IMG/VR virus record: IMGVR_UViG_3300043410_000409
Location: 1-29,772 of that record
DNA from: a virus
DNA length: 29,772 nucleotides
Strand: one strand, 5' to 3'
Part shown: positions 7,093-15,892 of the stretch, piece by piece
Position numbering within the stretch: the stretch's first letter is position 1
Layout of the letters: every line of letters begins with the position of its first letter
Program-made: the position numbers and the translations under genes
The notes under the pieces: model-generated
What the model saw: the letters and a program-made list of their open reading frames with translations, nothing else
Databases searched by the model: none
Told to the model about the DNA's origin: nothing

Positions 7093-9077
7093 TGGCGACC
7101 CTGTTCCTCGACACGGAAACCTTCAGCACAGTACCGATCACACACGGCACCCACGCATACGCGGAGGGCGCCGAGATCATGCTTGTGCCGTGGGCGTGGG
7201 ATGACGAACCTGTCTATGTCTGGGACACGCAGGACATCCCGAACTGGCGCGATGACTTGCAAGCCATGATCGACAAGGCCGACGAAGTGGTGCTGCACAA
7301 CAGCCATTTTGACCGCACCGTGCTGCGTCATTGCGGCGTAAAAATACCTGTGGATAAAATTACGGACACGATGGTGATCGCGATGCAGCACAGCCTTCCC
7401 GGCTCACTTGCAATGCTTTGCGACGTGCTCGGGGTGCCGCAGGACAAGGCTAAAGACAAGGCGGGCAAGAAGCTGATACAACTGCTTACCAAGCCCCGCC
7501 CCAAGAATGTGAAACTGCGCCGGGCTACGAGGGAGACCCACCCGGATGAGTGGAACGCATTCATCGAATACGCCCGCCTCGATGTGGACGCGATGCGAGA
7601 GCTATATCGACGTTTGCCGCATTGGAACCGTTCTAGTCGTGAGCGCGACCTGTGGATCGCAGACCAAAGAATTAATGACCGTGGCGTCGCCGTTGACCGG
7701 GAGCTGGCCACCGCCGCTCTCCGAGCTTTTCAACGAACTTCACGATCTCTGGCCGCTCGTACCGCCGCTATAACCGGGGGCGTGGTCGCCAGCCTGACGC
7801 AGCGCCAGAAGCTGATGGACTACCTTGCAGTTCATCACAACTTCGCGCCGGAGGACATGACCAAGGGCACGGTGGCTGGCCTGCTCAAGGGCGATCTGGA
7901 CCCGGTGGTGCGTGAGCTGCTTGAGATCAGGCAGCAAGCCTCGGCCACGTCGCCTGCCAAGTACAAGGTCATCCTGAACGCCGCGTCGTCTGACGGGCGT
8001 CTGCGCGGCACGATCCAGTTCTGCGGCGCGTCACGCACTGGCCGCGACGCTGGCCGCATCTTCCAGCCGCAGAATTTGCCGCGCCCTGCGCTGAAGCCGG
8101 ACGTGATCGAACACGGCATTGAGGCGATGAAGCTCGACTGCGAAGACTTGCTCTTCGACAACGTCAGCGAGCTGTGCTCGTCGGCGGTGCGCGGCTGTCT
8201 GGTGGCCGAGCCGGGCAACAAGCTGGTCGTGGCCGATCTGTCCAACATCGAAGGCCGCGTGCTGGCGTGGCTGGCTGGCGAGGATTGGAAAGTCAAGGCG
8301 TTCTACGACTTCGATCGCGGCGTCGGGCACGACCTGTACAAGCTGACCGCTGGCCGCATCCTCGGCAAGGAGCCGGGCGACATCACCAAGGACGAGCGGC
8401 AGGTGTCGGGCAAAGTGCCTGAGCTGGCCTGCGGCTATCAGGGCGGCGTCGGCGCGTTCGCTGCCATGGGCGCGATCTACGGCGTCAACATGCCCGAGGA
8501 AGAGGCGCAAGGCATCGTCAATGCGTGGCGCAAGCAGCACCCGATGACCGTGCGCTTTTGGTACGACGTGGAGCGTGCGGCGATCAAGGCGCTAAAGAAC
8601 CCCGGCGAGGTGTTTGAGGTACGCGCGCTGCGCATCGGCGTGAAGCAGTGGCTGGGCATGGACTGGCTGTGCATCAAGCTGCCGTCTGGCCGGTACTTGT
8701 GCTACCCCAACGCCCACCTCGACTGGAAGCGCGAGATGGCCAACGGCATCGAAATGCGCGGGCCTATCGGCTATGACGGCGTGGACCAGTTCACGAAACA
8801 GTGGCTGTCGCTCGGCACCTACGGCGGCAAGCTGGTCGAAAACATCGTGCAGGCCGTGGCGCGTGACATCTTCATGGGCGGCATGCTGCGCGCCGACGCT
8901 GAGGGCTACCCCGTCTGCGTGCGCGTGCATGACGAGCTGATCTGCGAGACGCCGGACGATCCGGCCTTCACCGTTAAGGCGCTGTCGGCGCACATGACGC
9001 GCGGAGAGAGCTGGTCCACCGGCTTGCCGCTGGCAGCCGCAGGGCATGAGATGTACCGCTACGCGAAACTGGATTGA
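7092..9077 (+). CDS. Family A DNA polymerase with 3'-5' exonuclease
   Basis: The 661-residue protein is a phage PolA-type replicative polymerase. The exonuclease domain is intact: Exo I DTE at 7-9, Exo II with Asp74 (HNSHFD), and Exo III Tyr160/Asp164 (YARLD). Polymerase motif A is ADLSNIEGRVLAWLAGE with Asp382 (cellular enzymes have SQIELR). Motif B carries Arg436, Lys441 and Tyr449 in ERQVSGKVPELACGYQGG. Motif C is VRVHDELI with Asp614 and Glu615. There is no 5'-3' exonuclease domain and no CxxCxGxG zinc-finger insert between the exonuclease and polymerase parts. It would copy the phage genome with proofreading. It starts in a TGATG overlap with the HTH gene. Confidence 0.93.
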   Translation: MATLFLDTETFSTVPITHGTHAYAEGAEIMLVPWAWDDEPVYVWDTQDIPNWRDDLQAMIDKADEVVLHNSHFDRTVLRHCGVKIPVDKITDTMVIAMQHSLPGSLAMLCDVLGVPQDKAKDKAGKKLIQLLTKPRPKNVKLRRATRETHPDEWNAFIEYARLDVDAMRELYRRLPHWNRSSRERDLWIADQRINDRGVAVDRELATAALRAFQRTSRSLAARTAAITGGVVASLTQRQKLMDYLAVHHNFAPEDMTKGTVAGLLKGDLDPVVRELLEIRQQASATSPAKYKVILNAASSDGRLRGTIQFCGASRTGRDAGRIFQPQNLPRPALKPDVIEHGIEAMKLDCEDLLFDNVSELCSSAVRGCLVAEPGNKLVVADLSNIEGRVLAWLAGEDWKVKAFYDFDRGVGHDLYKLTAGRILGKEPGDITKDERQVSGKVPELACGYQGGVGAFAAMGAIYGVNMPEEEAQGIVNAWRKQHPMTVRFWYDVERAAIKALKNPGEVFEVRALRIGVKQWLGMDWLCIKLPSGRYLCYPNAHLDWKREMANGIEMRGPIGYDGVDQFTKQWLSLGTYGGKLVENIVQAVARDIFMGGMLRADAEGYPVCVRVHDELICETPDDPAFTVKALSAHMTRGESWSTGLPLAAAGHEMYRYAKLD

Positions 9078-9089
9078 AAGGAGCACAGT

Positions 9090-9374
9090 ATGAAACGTCT
9101 GGATGTAGTGTCTGTTTTGCAGGCCGAAATTAGCGAAGAAAGCCGTCTGGCGACCTTGCACGTTATGCTTGAGGGACAGATCAAGGCTCTTGAGACGCTG
9201 CTTGAAAACAACGCCGCGCACGTCAAAGACCCCGGCGCTTGGAACGTGGTGGCTGGATTTATCGACCAGCTTCGGTTCTACGCCCCGCGCGTGTTCTATT
9301 CGTCCGAAACCAACCTTGACTGGACTGAAAAACAGGAAGGCATCCCCGCTCATCCACTATTCGGCAAGGACTGA
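9090..9374 (+). CDS. Small protein of unknown function (94 aa)
   Basis: It is preceded by AAAGGAGCAC, a clear ribosome binding site. The product is mostly helical (an early LEGQIKALETLLEN helix), with an aromatic-rich C-terminal third. I recognise no motif. It overlaps the VRR-NUC gene by one base and lies between polymerase and nuclease, so a replication accessory role is plausible but unproven. Confidence 0.6.
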   Translation: MKRLDVVSVLQAEISEESRLATLHVMLEGQIKALETLLENNAAHVKDPGAWNVVAGFIDQLRFYAPRVFYSSETNLDWTEKQEGIPAHPLFGKD

Positions 9375-9655
9375 TGACACCGGCAGGCAAGCTACAGGAC
9401 CACCTCAAGCACGTCGTGCAGAAGAGCGGCGGCCAGTACCGCAAGGTGCGGTGGGAGGGGCGCAGCGGCTGCCCCGACTGCTTCATCTGGTGGACGTGGC
9501 CGCGTGCCGCCTTCATCGAGATCAAGGCTGAAGGCGACCGGCTGAGCAAGCTACAGGCCCGCGAGATTGAGCGGATGGAACTGGCCGGGGTGCCCGTATT
9601 CATCGCACGATCTGTGGAGGAAATCGACGCAATCGTCGCACAGGTACGAGCATGA
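9374..9655 (+). CDS. VRR-NUC domain nuclease (93 aa)
   Basis: This is a minimal stand-alone VRR-NUC protein of the PD-(D/E)XK superfamily. The active site residues are visible: the GCPD segment with Asp35, then FIEIKAEGD with Glu49 and Lys51, and Gln61 in the following LQAREIERM helix. Phage versions are often found beside family A polymerases and SNF2 helicases, as here, and are thought to cut branched or flapped DNA. It overlaps the helicase start by four bases. Confidence 0.9.
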   Translation: MTPAGKLQDHLKHVVQKSGGQYRKVRWEGRSGCPDCFIWWTWPRAAFIEIKAEGDRLSKLQAREIERMELAGVPVFIARSVEEIDAIVAQVRA

Positions 9656-11016
9656 CCCGCACTTTCACACCGCACGACTACCAGCGCGAGGCGATGGAGT
9701 GGCTCTACCGCCACCCGCGCACCGCGCTGTGGATGCCCATGGGCGGCGGGAAGACCGTGTCGTCCCTGACGGCGCTCACGCATCTGGACTTCCTTGAGCC
9801 GGTGTTCCCTGTGCTGGTGCTGGCACCCAAGCGCGTGGCCATCAGCACATGGGTGGACGAAGTCATCAAGTGGAACCACCTCAAGCACCTCAAGGTGTCG
9901 GTTATCAACGGCACGCCTAAGCAGCGTCAGGCGGCGCTTGACACCCCCGCCGACGTGTACACCATGGCCTACGACAACCTGAGCTGGCTGTGCGAGACGC
10001 TGGGCGACGACTGGCCCTTCGTCACGGTCGTGGCTGACGAGCTGACGCGCCTCAAGTCCTTCCGCATCCGGCAGGGCAGCAAGCGCGCCGGTGCACTGGG
10101 CAAAGTGGCGCACACCAAGGTCAAGCGCTTCATCGGCCTGACCGGCACGCCCAGTGCGAACGGCCTTAAAGACCTGTGGGGCCAGACGTGGTTCCTTGAT
10201 CGGGGCGAACGGCTGGGGCGCACCTTCAGCGCCTTTGAGCAGCGCTGGTTTCGCAAGGGCTACGATGGCTTCAGCTTGCAGCCGCTGGCGCACGCTCAGG
10301 CCGAGATACAGGAGTTGCTCAGCGACATCTGCCTGACCGTCACCGGGCTGCCGGTGGACGAGCCGATCCACAATCCAATCTACGTCGATCTGTCTAGCAA
10401 CGTGCGCGGCATATACACGGCGATGGAAAAAGAGATGTTCGCCGAGATCGGCGCAGAGGGCGTCGAGGCGGCCAACGCGGCGGTGCGCACCCAGAAGTGC
10501 TTGCAGATCGCCAACGGCGCGATCTACACGGATGAGGACGGCAACTGGGAGGCGGTTCACGATGCGAAACTCGACGCGCTCGAAAGCGTCATCGAAGAAG
10601 CCAATGGCGCGCCCGTCCTTGTGGCCTATAATTTCAAGCACGACTTGGCACGCCTACGGCACCGTTTCCCTAAAGCTCGGGTGCTGGACGCTGACCCTGA
10701 TACGATCCGCCAGTGGAACGCCGGGAACATCGAAATACTATTCGCTCACCCTGCGTCGGCAGGGCACGGGCTGAACCTAGCCGAGGGCGGCAACATCTTG
10801 GCGTTCTTCGGCCTGAACTGGTCGCTTGAAGAGCATTTGCAGATCATCGAGCGGATCGGCCCAATGCGCCAAAAGCAGGCAGGGTTCGACCGGCCCGTGT
10901 TTGTGCACTATATTATGACCCGAAACACCGTGGACGACATGGTGTTTGACCGACTGCAATCGAAGAAGTCCGTGCAGGAAATTTTGCTTGAAGCACTGAA
11001 AGCGAGGAAGCAATGA
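9652..11016 (+). CDS. SNF2-type DEAD/DEAH helicase (454 aa)
   Basis: The superfamily 2 motifs appear in order: motif I MGGGKT at 30-35, motif II ADEL with Asp129-Glu130, motif III LTGTPSANGL (about 163-172), motif V around SAGHGLNLAEGG, and motif VI QIIERIGPMRQKQ in the place of the usual Q-x-x-GR-x-x-R. There is no separate DNA-binding accessory domain. Phage SNF2-like proteins probably translocate on DNA and help replication or recombination, and linkage to VRR-NUC suggests they act together. The last residues overlap the next gene. Confidence 0.9.
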   Translation: MTRTFTPHDYQREAMEWLYRHPRTALWMPMGGGKTVSSLTALTHLDFLEPVFPVLVLAPKRVAISTWVDEVIKWNHLKHLKVSVINGTPKQRQAALDTPADVYTMAYDNLSWLCETLGDDWPFVTVVADELTRLKSFRIRQGSKRAGALGKVAHTKVKRFIGLTGTPSANGLKDLWGQTWFLDRGERLGRTFSAFEQRWFRKGYDGFSLQPLAHAQAEIQELLSDICLTVTGLPVDEPIHNPIYVDLSSNVRGIYTAMEKEMFAEIGAEGVEAANAAVRTQKCLQIANGAIYTDEDGNWEAVHDAKLDALESVIEEANGAPVLVAYNFKHDLARLRHRFPKARVLDADPDTIRQWNAGNIEILFAHPASAGHGLNLAEGGNILAFFGLNWSLEEHLQIIERIGPMRQKQAGFDRPVFVHYIMTRNTVDDMVFDRLQSKKSVQEILLEALKARKQ

Positions 11017-11348
11017 AAAACGAACATGTGCTCGAAGACACCGTGTCGCTTGAGCTGCACGACGTGCCGCAAGTGCAGGCACCTGAGCTGCTAGGTCGCG
11101 CTGCGGCCCTGATGCACGAACGTGGCAAGACCTATGACACGCCGGAGGGCGAGCGCTCCATGGCCAAGACCGTGGCCGCGTTCAACGCCATCACCGGGCG
11201 CGATCTGACCGAGGCCGAGGGCTGGCTGTTCATGCAGCAGCTCAAGCAAGTGCGCCTGTTCACGCGCTCTGCGTATCATGCAGACAGCGCCGAGGATAAC
11301 ATCGCCTATGCGGCTCTCATGGCCGAAGCCAAGGCGGCGGAAGCGTGA
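11013..11348 (+). CDS. DUF6378-like protein (111 aa)
   Basis: Residues 25-110 match the pattern of DUF6378 phage proteins: LLGRAAALMHERGKTYDTPE, then a helix with a TxxxFxxxTGR stretch, a WxFxxxLKxxR helix, and a helix containing the acidic DSAEDNIAYAAL segment. The family is small, helical and common near phage replication genes. Its biochemical role is unknown, although the all-alpha, acid-rich pattern recalls nucleotide-pyrophosphatase-like folds (a weak inference). It is coupled to the helicase by an ATGA overlap. Confidence 0.75.
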   Translation: MKNEHVLEDTVSLELHDVPQVQAPELLGRAAALMHERGKTYDTPEGERSMAKTVAAFNAITGRDLTEAEGWLFMQQLKQVRLFTRSAYHADSAEDNIAYAALMAEAKAAEA

Positions 11349-11536
11349 AGCCCGTCGTAAATCCGGTGGCATCGATCCCCAAGGCCATGCGAACCGCTTT
11401 GACACTTTTTTGCGCAAAGCACGTGCTGGACCCGAAGGCGGATGTAACGCGGGAAGAAGTCGTAGCGTTCCTCGAAAAAGCCGGATGCCCAGACGCGGCC
11501 ACCAAGTTCGAGGATCGGTATTTACTGCCCTTCTAG
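11345..11536 (+). CDS. Small protein ending the left arm (63 aa)
   Basis: The start is a GTG at 11345 that overlaps the previous stop (GTGA). The product is a short helical protein with two Cys residues. I do not recognise it. Its last 15 bases overlap, in antisense, the end of the 510-residue gene on the other strand, marking the meeting point of the two transcription units. No intrinsic terminator separates them. Confidence 0.55.
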   Translation: MKPVVNPVASIPKAMRTALTLFCAKHVLDPKADVTREEVVAFLEKAGCPDAATKFEDRYLLPF

Positions 11537-13054
11537 CATTCGAAGCAGTTCCGGGGTGAGCACCCCGAACTTGGCCCCAGACTGCATGTACTTTGAGGTG
11601 CCCCCGCGCTCGGTGTTGTACACCTTCGGCGTCTTGCCCTGACGCAGCGCTTGCTCGCGCATGGCGGCTTCTTCTGCGATCTTGAGCTGCTTACCGTAGT
11701 CGGTGAAGTCAGCGTACTGCCCCCTGAATTCGCGGGGGTCGCCGATGTTGTAAATCCGGCTCAGATCGGGGAGCAACTGGGCGACGTTCACGTCTTCGCC
11801 GAGAGTGCCCAACGCCTGTCCGGGGACGCCTCGTGAATAGGTGCGGTGACCGGTTGTTTTCGACACCTCTTGGGTGGGGTCGATTTCGCCCACGTTCTGC
11901 AGCATGAACGACGGCTTATCGAGCTGCGCGGGATCGGCGATGATAGCGCGGGTCATGGGAAGCGTAAGCCCGCCACCCTCCTCGCCAAACTTAACCGCCA
12001 GATCGCTTTGAAGCTGCTTACGCTTAGCGCCGGGGAGCGCTGCGAATTGCTCGTAGCCCAGCGGGTCGCTGATGCCAGCGAAGCCGGGAATGTAGCCTTC
12101 AATGACACGATTGAACGCTGCTTTGTCCCGCTTGCCGAGCGCGGCATCAGCATACGACATCATGGTTTCGCCGGTCATGGTGGCGAAGTCCGATCCTTCG
12201 CCGCCCATGCGGAACGGGAGGTACAGAGGCTTTTGCCCCGTCGTCTCGTGAAGCTGCCGGGCCAAGTTCATGATATTCGACACCGGCGCAGCTTCTGAGG
12301 CCCAGACAAGGCCCTGCTGCGTCGGGTCCAGCATGAAATCTTGGCCGCCCTGCAATTCCACCGGGAAATTCAGCTCGTGCTTTCCGATCTTGGAAATCCG
12401 GTCACCGGCGGCAGACCTATCGGCCATCGAGATGATGAAGGGCCGTCCTTCGAAGTCCGAAAGCGACACTTTCTTCGGCTGCGGGACGACGCGGAAATGC
12501 TCCACACCAACCGGTGAAGCCTGCAGCCGGGGCAAGTCCTTCGTCTTGCGGAGGCCAAAGGTTTCCGGGTTGAACGTCGCGTTGGTGAAGTCGCGGGTGA
12601 TAGAAGGCACCGCAGTCTTCGGCGCGCCTGACATACCGAGAGCCAGTCCGCCTTCAACTGGCGCGGCAACGCGGCTTGCACCGAGGCCCGCACCGGTGAA
12701 GTTGAGCGCAAAGTTCTGCGCTTCCTCCACCGGATCGACATCTTTGCCCGCAAGCACCATGCCGGGCGCTTCGAAAGCACGAGCCAGATCGTAGACGAAC
12801 TGGGGCGCAGTCGGCTCAATATTACCCGAGCTGGCGCTGCGTGCCAGCGGCAGCAGACCGGGACGCTTGATGTCGGGTTGCAGCCCCCAGCGATCCCGCA
12901 AGTCTTGCTGCATCACGGACAGCCCACGCGGGTTCAGGTCGCGCTTGCCGCCGACCTTTACGTCAAACCGCAGCCCCTTGTTAACGCTCTTGCGGATCGC
13001 CGCCTTGCGCTTGTCTTCAGGAACGAGGTCCAGCGATAGGGGCTGCTTGGCCAC
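11522..13054 (-). CDS. Large phage protein, probable virion-associated (510 aa)
   Basis: This is the last gene of the minus-strand structural run, starting with GTG three bases after the previous stop. It begins with a basic segment (residues 1-60), then has a mixed alpha/beta region including FEGRPFIISMADRS and PLYLPFRMGGEG at about residues 200-300, and ends near LTPELLRMLEGQ. Similar segments appear in large multi-domain phage proteins carried in the virion, but I cannot assign an activity. The position after four ejection-type proteins suggests it is packaged or injected. It has no signal peptide or membrane segment. Confidence 0.65.
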   Translation of the reverse strand: MAKQPLSLDLVPEDKRKAAIRKSVNKGLRFDVKVGGKRDLNPRGLSVMQQDLRDRWGLQPDIKRPGLLPLARSASSGNIEPTAPQFVYDLARAFEAPGMVLAGKDVDPVEEAQNFALNFTGAGLGASRVAAPVEGGLALGMSGAPKTAVPSITRDFTNATFNPETFGLRKTKDLPRLQASPVGVEHFRVVPQPKKVSLSDFEGRPFIISMADRSAAGDRISKIGKHELNFPVELQGGQDFMLDPTQQGLVWASEAAPVSNIMNLARQLHETTGQKPLYLPFRMGGEGSDFATMTGETMMSYADAALGKRDKAAFNRVIEGYIPGFAGISDPLGYEQFAALPGAKRKQLQSDLAVKFGEEGGGLTLPMTRAIIADPAQLDKPSFMLQNVGEIDPTQEVSKTTGHRTYSRGVPGQALGTLGEDVNVAQLLPDLSRIYNIGDPREFRGQYADFTDYGKQLKIAEEAAMREQALRQGKTPKVYNTERGGTSKYMQSGAKFGVLTPELLRMLEGQ

Positions 13055-13057
13055 GGA

Positions 13058-15892
13058 TTAGCGAACTCCGGCGTAGCGTTGAAACAGTTCCGCGCGAGTT
13101 TTGGCGGGAGGCAACTTAACCCGACCGCCGTGCGCTTTCTTTACCGGCTTGGCCATAAGCTCGCCCAAAGTCGGCGCTGCGTCATTTGTGTCTTTGTCCA
13201 CGAACATCTTGGTCGCAGGGTCGTACACGATGTTGCGGCCACCCAACTCTGGCGGAGCTTCTTCTGCGGGAGCTTCAGCGGCAGGCGCTTGCGCAGGCGA
13301 AGCTGCTGGAGCCGACGTAGGGAGCGCAGTTACGATGTCGCCTTCGGCCCCTTGTGCGCCGGGCGTAAAGCGCACGTATTCCTTGTGCTCAGGCGTGATC
13401 GTCTTTTCGCGCAAGGCAGCACTTATTCCACTGCCAATGGCGGGCTGATAGCGCTGCATAAGTTCGCCCAGATCGCTTATCAACTTAGGACGCTGTCCCG
13501 CAATAGCGGCGGTTATGCCTTGCTTGATGCCGGGGGTATTTGACACGCCGAGCAAAATATTTGCGAGATACCCGGCCCCCGTCGGATCGACAACAGATGC
13601 TCCGGTGAGGGGGGCGCCAACTGCTAGGCGAGCGGCGGTCCCGCTGTTTGGCTCTAGATTGCCCATAACCTTCTGCGCACTGTCGGCCCACTGCTGCGCC
13701 AACGTGTCGCCCTCGTTAAAGGCGCGGCCACGAACGGTGGTATCACCACGACGTTCGACCGACATAAGCTGCGCGGGGGTAAAAGCACCCGGTTCCGAAC
13801 CCGCCATTCGTCCAGCGTCTTGTGCGCGGGCGAAATAGGCATAACCCTTATCGGTGTTGTCCAGCGCCTCAACAACATCAGCAGGCGAGTTGCGGCGCGC
13901 AGCACCGTCAACCATGGCTTGCAGTTCGTCAACGCCATCAACCAATTCCCAGTTTTCAGCTCTGGCAAAGGCATCGCGCCGCTTGCGCAAGATAGAACTA
14001 AGTTCTTTGTAATCTGCGCCGCCTGCACTCGGATGCGTTACCCGACGCAGCACCTGATCGTTCAGCAACTTGTTCAACCGATTGGCGTTCTCGGGAGCGT
14101 ACATGTCCGATCCGAGTTTTGCCTCAAAGTCCGCCAAGTCGGTGGACATCTGCTGATCCGGGACAAAGTTAAGGCGGCTGCGCACGTTGTCGTAGGCGTT
14201 ATCAAATGCCTCACGAACCATTTTCATGCGCTGAGTTGGTTTTAGCTTTGCTGCTGGCAACTGGAACCCGATGTGCGATCCCGCCTCGTTAAGGTATTGG
14301 CGGTTGAAATCATCGAAAGCCTTTTTGCGCGCTGCAATCGCGATGTCACCGCCACCCAAAAGCAGATTAGAACCCATCTCTTCGAGACGAGCAGCACGGC
14401 CGCCGATGGTTTGGCCCGGTGTCAAAGTGACACCCTTGCTGCGAAGGAACGCAACGTCTTCAGAAGTGTTCGGCTTCAGCACACGCGAAACAGCGGCGGG
14501 TGCCAACTCGCCGAGTGCCGACAAGCCAAAGCCCCTAGCAGCGCCCGACCAGCGGTCTCCCGGTTCGGCTTCTGCTGCGCCTTGCGTGGTGCCAAACACC
14601 ATGTTGGCAACAGATGGAGCCAAGCCTTCGGACACACCGGCAACTTTCATCGCCGGAGACAGCAAACCGCCGAGCTTGCTGGTGCCATACATCTGACCCG
14701 CAAACTCACCGGCGGTAAATCCCGGATTGACTTCGCGCGCCGAAGCAATCGACCGCTCCATCTTTTGCTGAGCATCTTTGTCGAGCAGCCCAACAGCTTC
14801 CGGCATAAGACCTGCGGTAAACCCGGTTACGCCGCCTGCGACAGCACCGCCGAGCGGGTTTTGCAGAAACTTATTAGAGAGCTTCTCGCCCGTGGTAAGC
14901 GGCTTTTCAGCGGGTGCAACACCCCCAAAAGCGCCACCCTCATTGACGGACTTCACGCTGGCCTTAGCACCGCCCGGAGCCACTTGGCCCGGAAGGTTGT
15001 ATTTCTTGAACAGCCCGTTGACGAAGGTCGTAAGCCCTTCTTCCGTAACACGCTTACCAGCAGCGCGTTGAGAGTTGATGTAATTCATCACCTCTTGCTG
15101 CCCTTCGGGCGGCAACTCAACTGCGGTGGTGGTAGCTTCCGACGAAGCCACACCGGCTGAGGGTACATACCCTTCACCTGCGTGCGGACCGCCGAGAGGA
15201 ACTGCGGAAACGGTGGCTGGCTGTTGTTCCGCGCTTGGCTGCGCCGGTTTTTCTTCCGCCTTTGGAGGGGTCATGTAGCCAAGTTCGATCAGGTTCTTGT
15301 TACCCTGTTCGATGCCTACTGGACCAGCCTCAGATGCAAAGCCCTTAATCGCGAGCTGCCGCAGCCGCTTCTTTTCGGCAATTTCCTTCGGCCCTGCGCC
15401 TGAGCTGGGGAAGTAAATCTGGTACTGCTTGATAAATTCTTGCGGCCCAATCGCCGCGCCGCTTTCGAGGCGTAGCGTGGCGCTAAGAAAGTCAGTTACA
15501 GCGTCGCGCGCCAGATTGCGTTCATCGCTGCTCAAATGCGATTGAATGCCGGGCGCAACCGAATGGAACGCCACGTTGAAAAAGCTGTCGGGGTCGAGAT
15601 TGAGATTGTCGAACGTTTTGTTCGCAGCGTAAGTGCGCTGGTAGAAGTTCGTGGCCTTGCCTTGCCCCTCGTTAAGCGTCTGGCCTTGCAGCCGAGCGTT
15701 TTGAATGTCGATCTGAGCCTTTTCGGCTTTCTTTTTCAGTTCGTCCTCAAGGTACTTGAGACGCAAGCGCGTCTCTTCCGTGTTGGCGGCAGAAGACGCA
15801 GCGCCAGCTTGGGACGATTGACGCGAGGCTGTCTGCGCCGGGGTTTCAATCGGCTGCCAATCAATGGAAGCCGGATTAATGCGCTCACCCAT
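13058..15892 (-). CDS. Large internal virion / ejection protein (944 aa)
   Basis: The layout fits an internal core or DNA-ejection protein. Residues about 35-70 form a coiled coil. Residues about 130-200 contain a segment (GAAIGPQEFIKQYQIYFPSS) seen in ejection-type proteins of related phages. A Pro/Ala/Glu-rich linker follows, then a Gly/Ala hydrophobic region (about 340-390, NPLGGAVAGGVTGFTAGL), which could enter a membrane, and a long helical C-terminal half. A second low-complexity Ala/Pro stretch lies near residue 870. Such proteins leave the capsid with the DNA and form a conduit through the cell envelope. It overlaps the preceding gene by 8 bases. Confidence 0.75.
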   Translation of the reverse strand: MGERINPASIDWQPIETPAQTASRQSSQAGAASSAANTEETRLRLKYLEDELKKKAEKAQIDIQNARLQGQTLNEGQGKATNFYQRTYAANKTFDNLNLDPDSFFNVAFHSVAPGIQSHLSSDERNLARDAVTDFLSATLRLESGAAIGPQEFIKQYQIYFPSSGAGPKEIAEKKRLRQLAIKGFASEAGPVGIEQGNKNLIELGYMTPPKAEEKPAQPSAEQQPATVSAVPLGGPHAGEGYVPSAGVASSEATTTAVELPPEGQQEVMNYINSQRAAGKRVTEEGLTTFVNGLFKKYNLPGQVAPGGAKASVKSVNEGGAFGGVAPAEKPLTTGEKLSNKFLQNPLGGAVAGGVTGFTAGLMPEAVGLLDKDAQQKMERSIASAREVNPGFTAGEFAGQMYGTSKLGGLLSPAMKVAGVSEGLAPSVANMVFGTTQGAAEAEPGDRWSGAARGFGLSALGELAPAAVSRVLKPNTSEDVAFLRSKGVTLTPGQTIGGRAARLEEMGSNLLLGGGDIAIAARKKAFDDFNRQYLNEAGSHIGFQLPAAKLKPTQRMKMVREAFDNAYDNVRSRLNFVPDQQMSTDLADFEAKLGSDMYAPENANRLNKLLNDQVLRRVTHPSAGGADYKELSSILRKRRDAFARAENWELVDGVDELQAMVDGAARRNSPADVVEALDNTDKGYAYFARAQDAGRMAGSEPGAFTPAQLMSVERRGDTTVRGRAFNEGDTLAQQWADSAQKVMGNLEPNSGTAARLAVGAPLTGASVVDPTGAGYLANILLGVSNTPGIKQGITAAIAGQRPKLISDLGELMQRYQPAIGSGISAALREKTITPEHKEYVRFTPGAQGAEGDIVTALPTSAPAASPAQAPAAEAPAEEAPPELGGRNIVYDPATKMFVDKDTNDAAPTLGELMAKPVKKAHGGRVKLPPAKTRAELFQRYAGVR

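Noticed and set aside
9259-10641. 460-residue minus-strand ORF
   Set aside because: Antisense to the VRR-NUC and SNF2 helicase genes, which show intact motifs; the antisense product has none.
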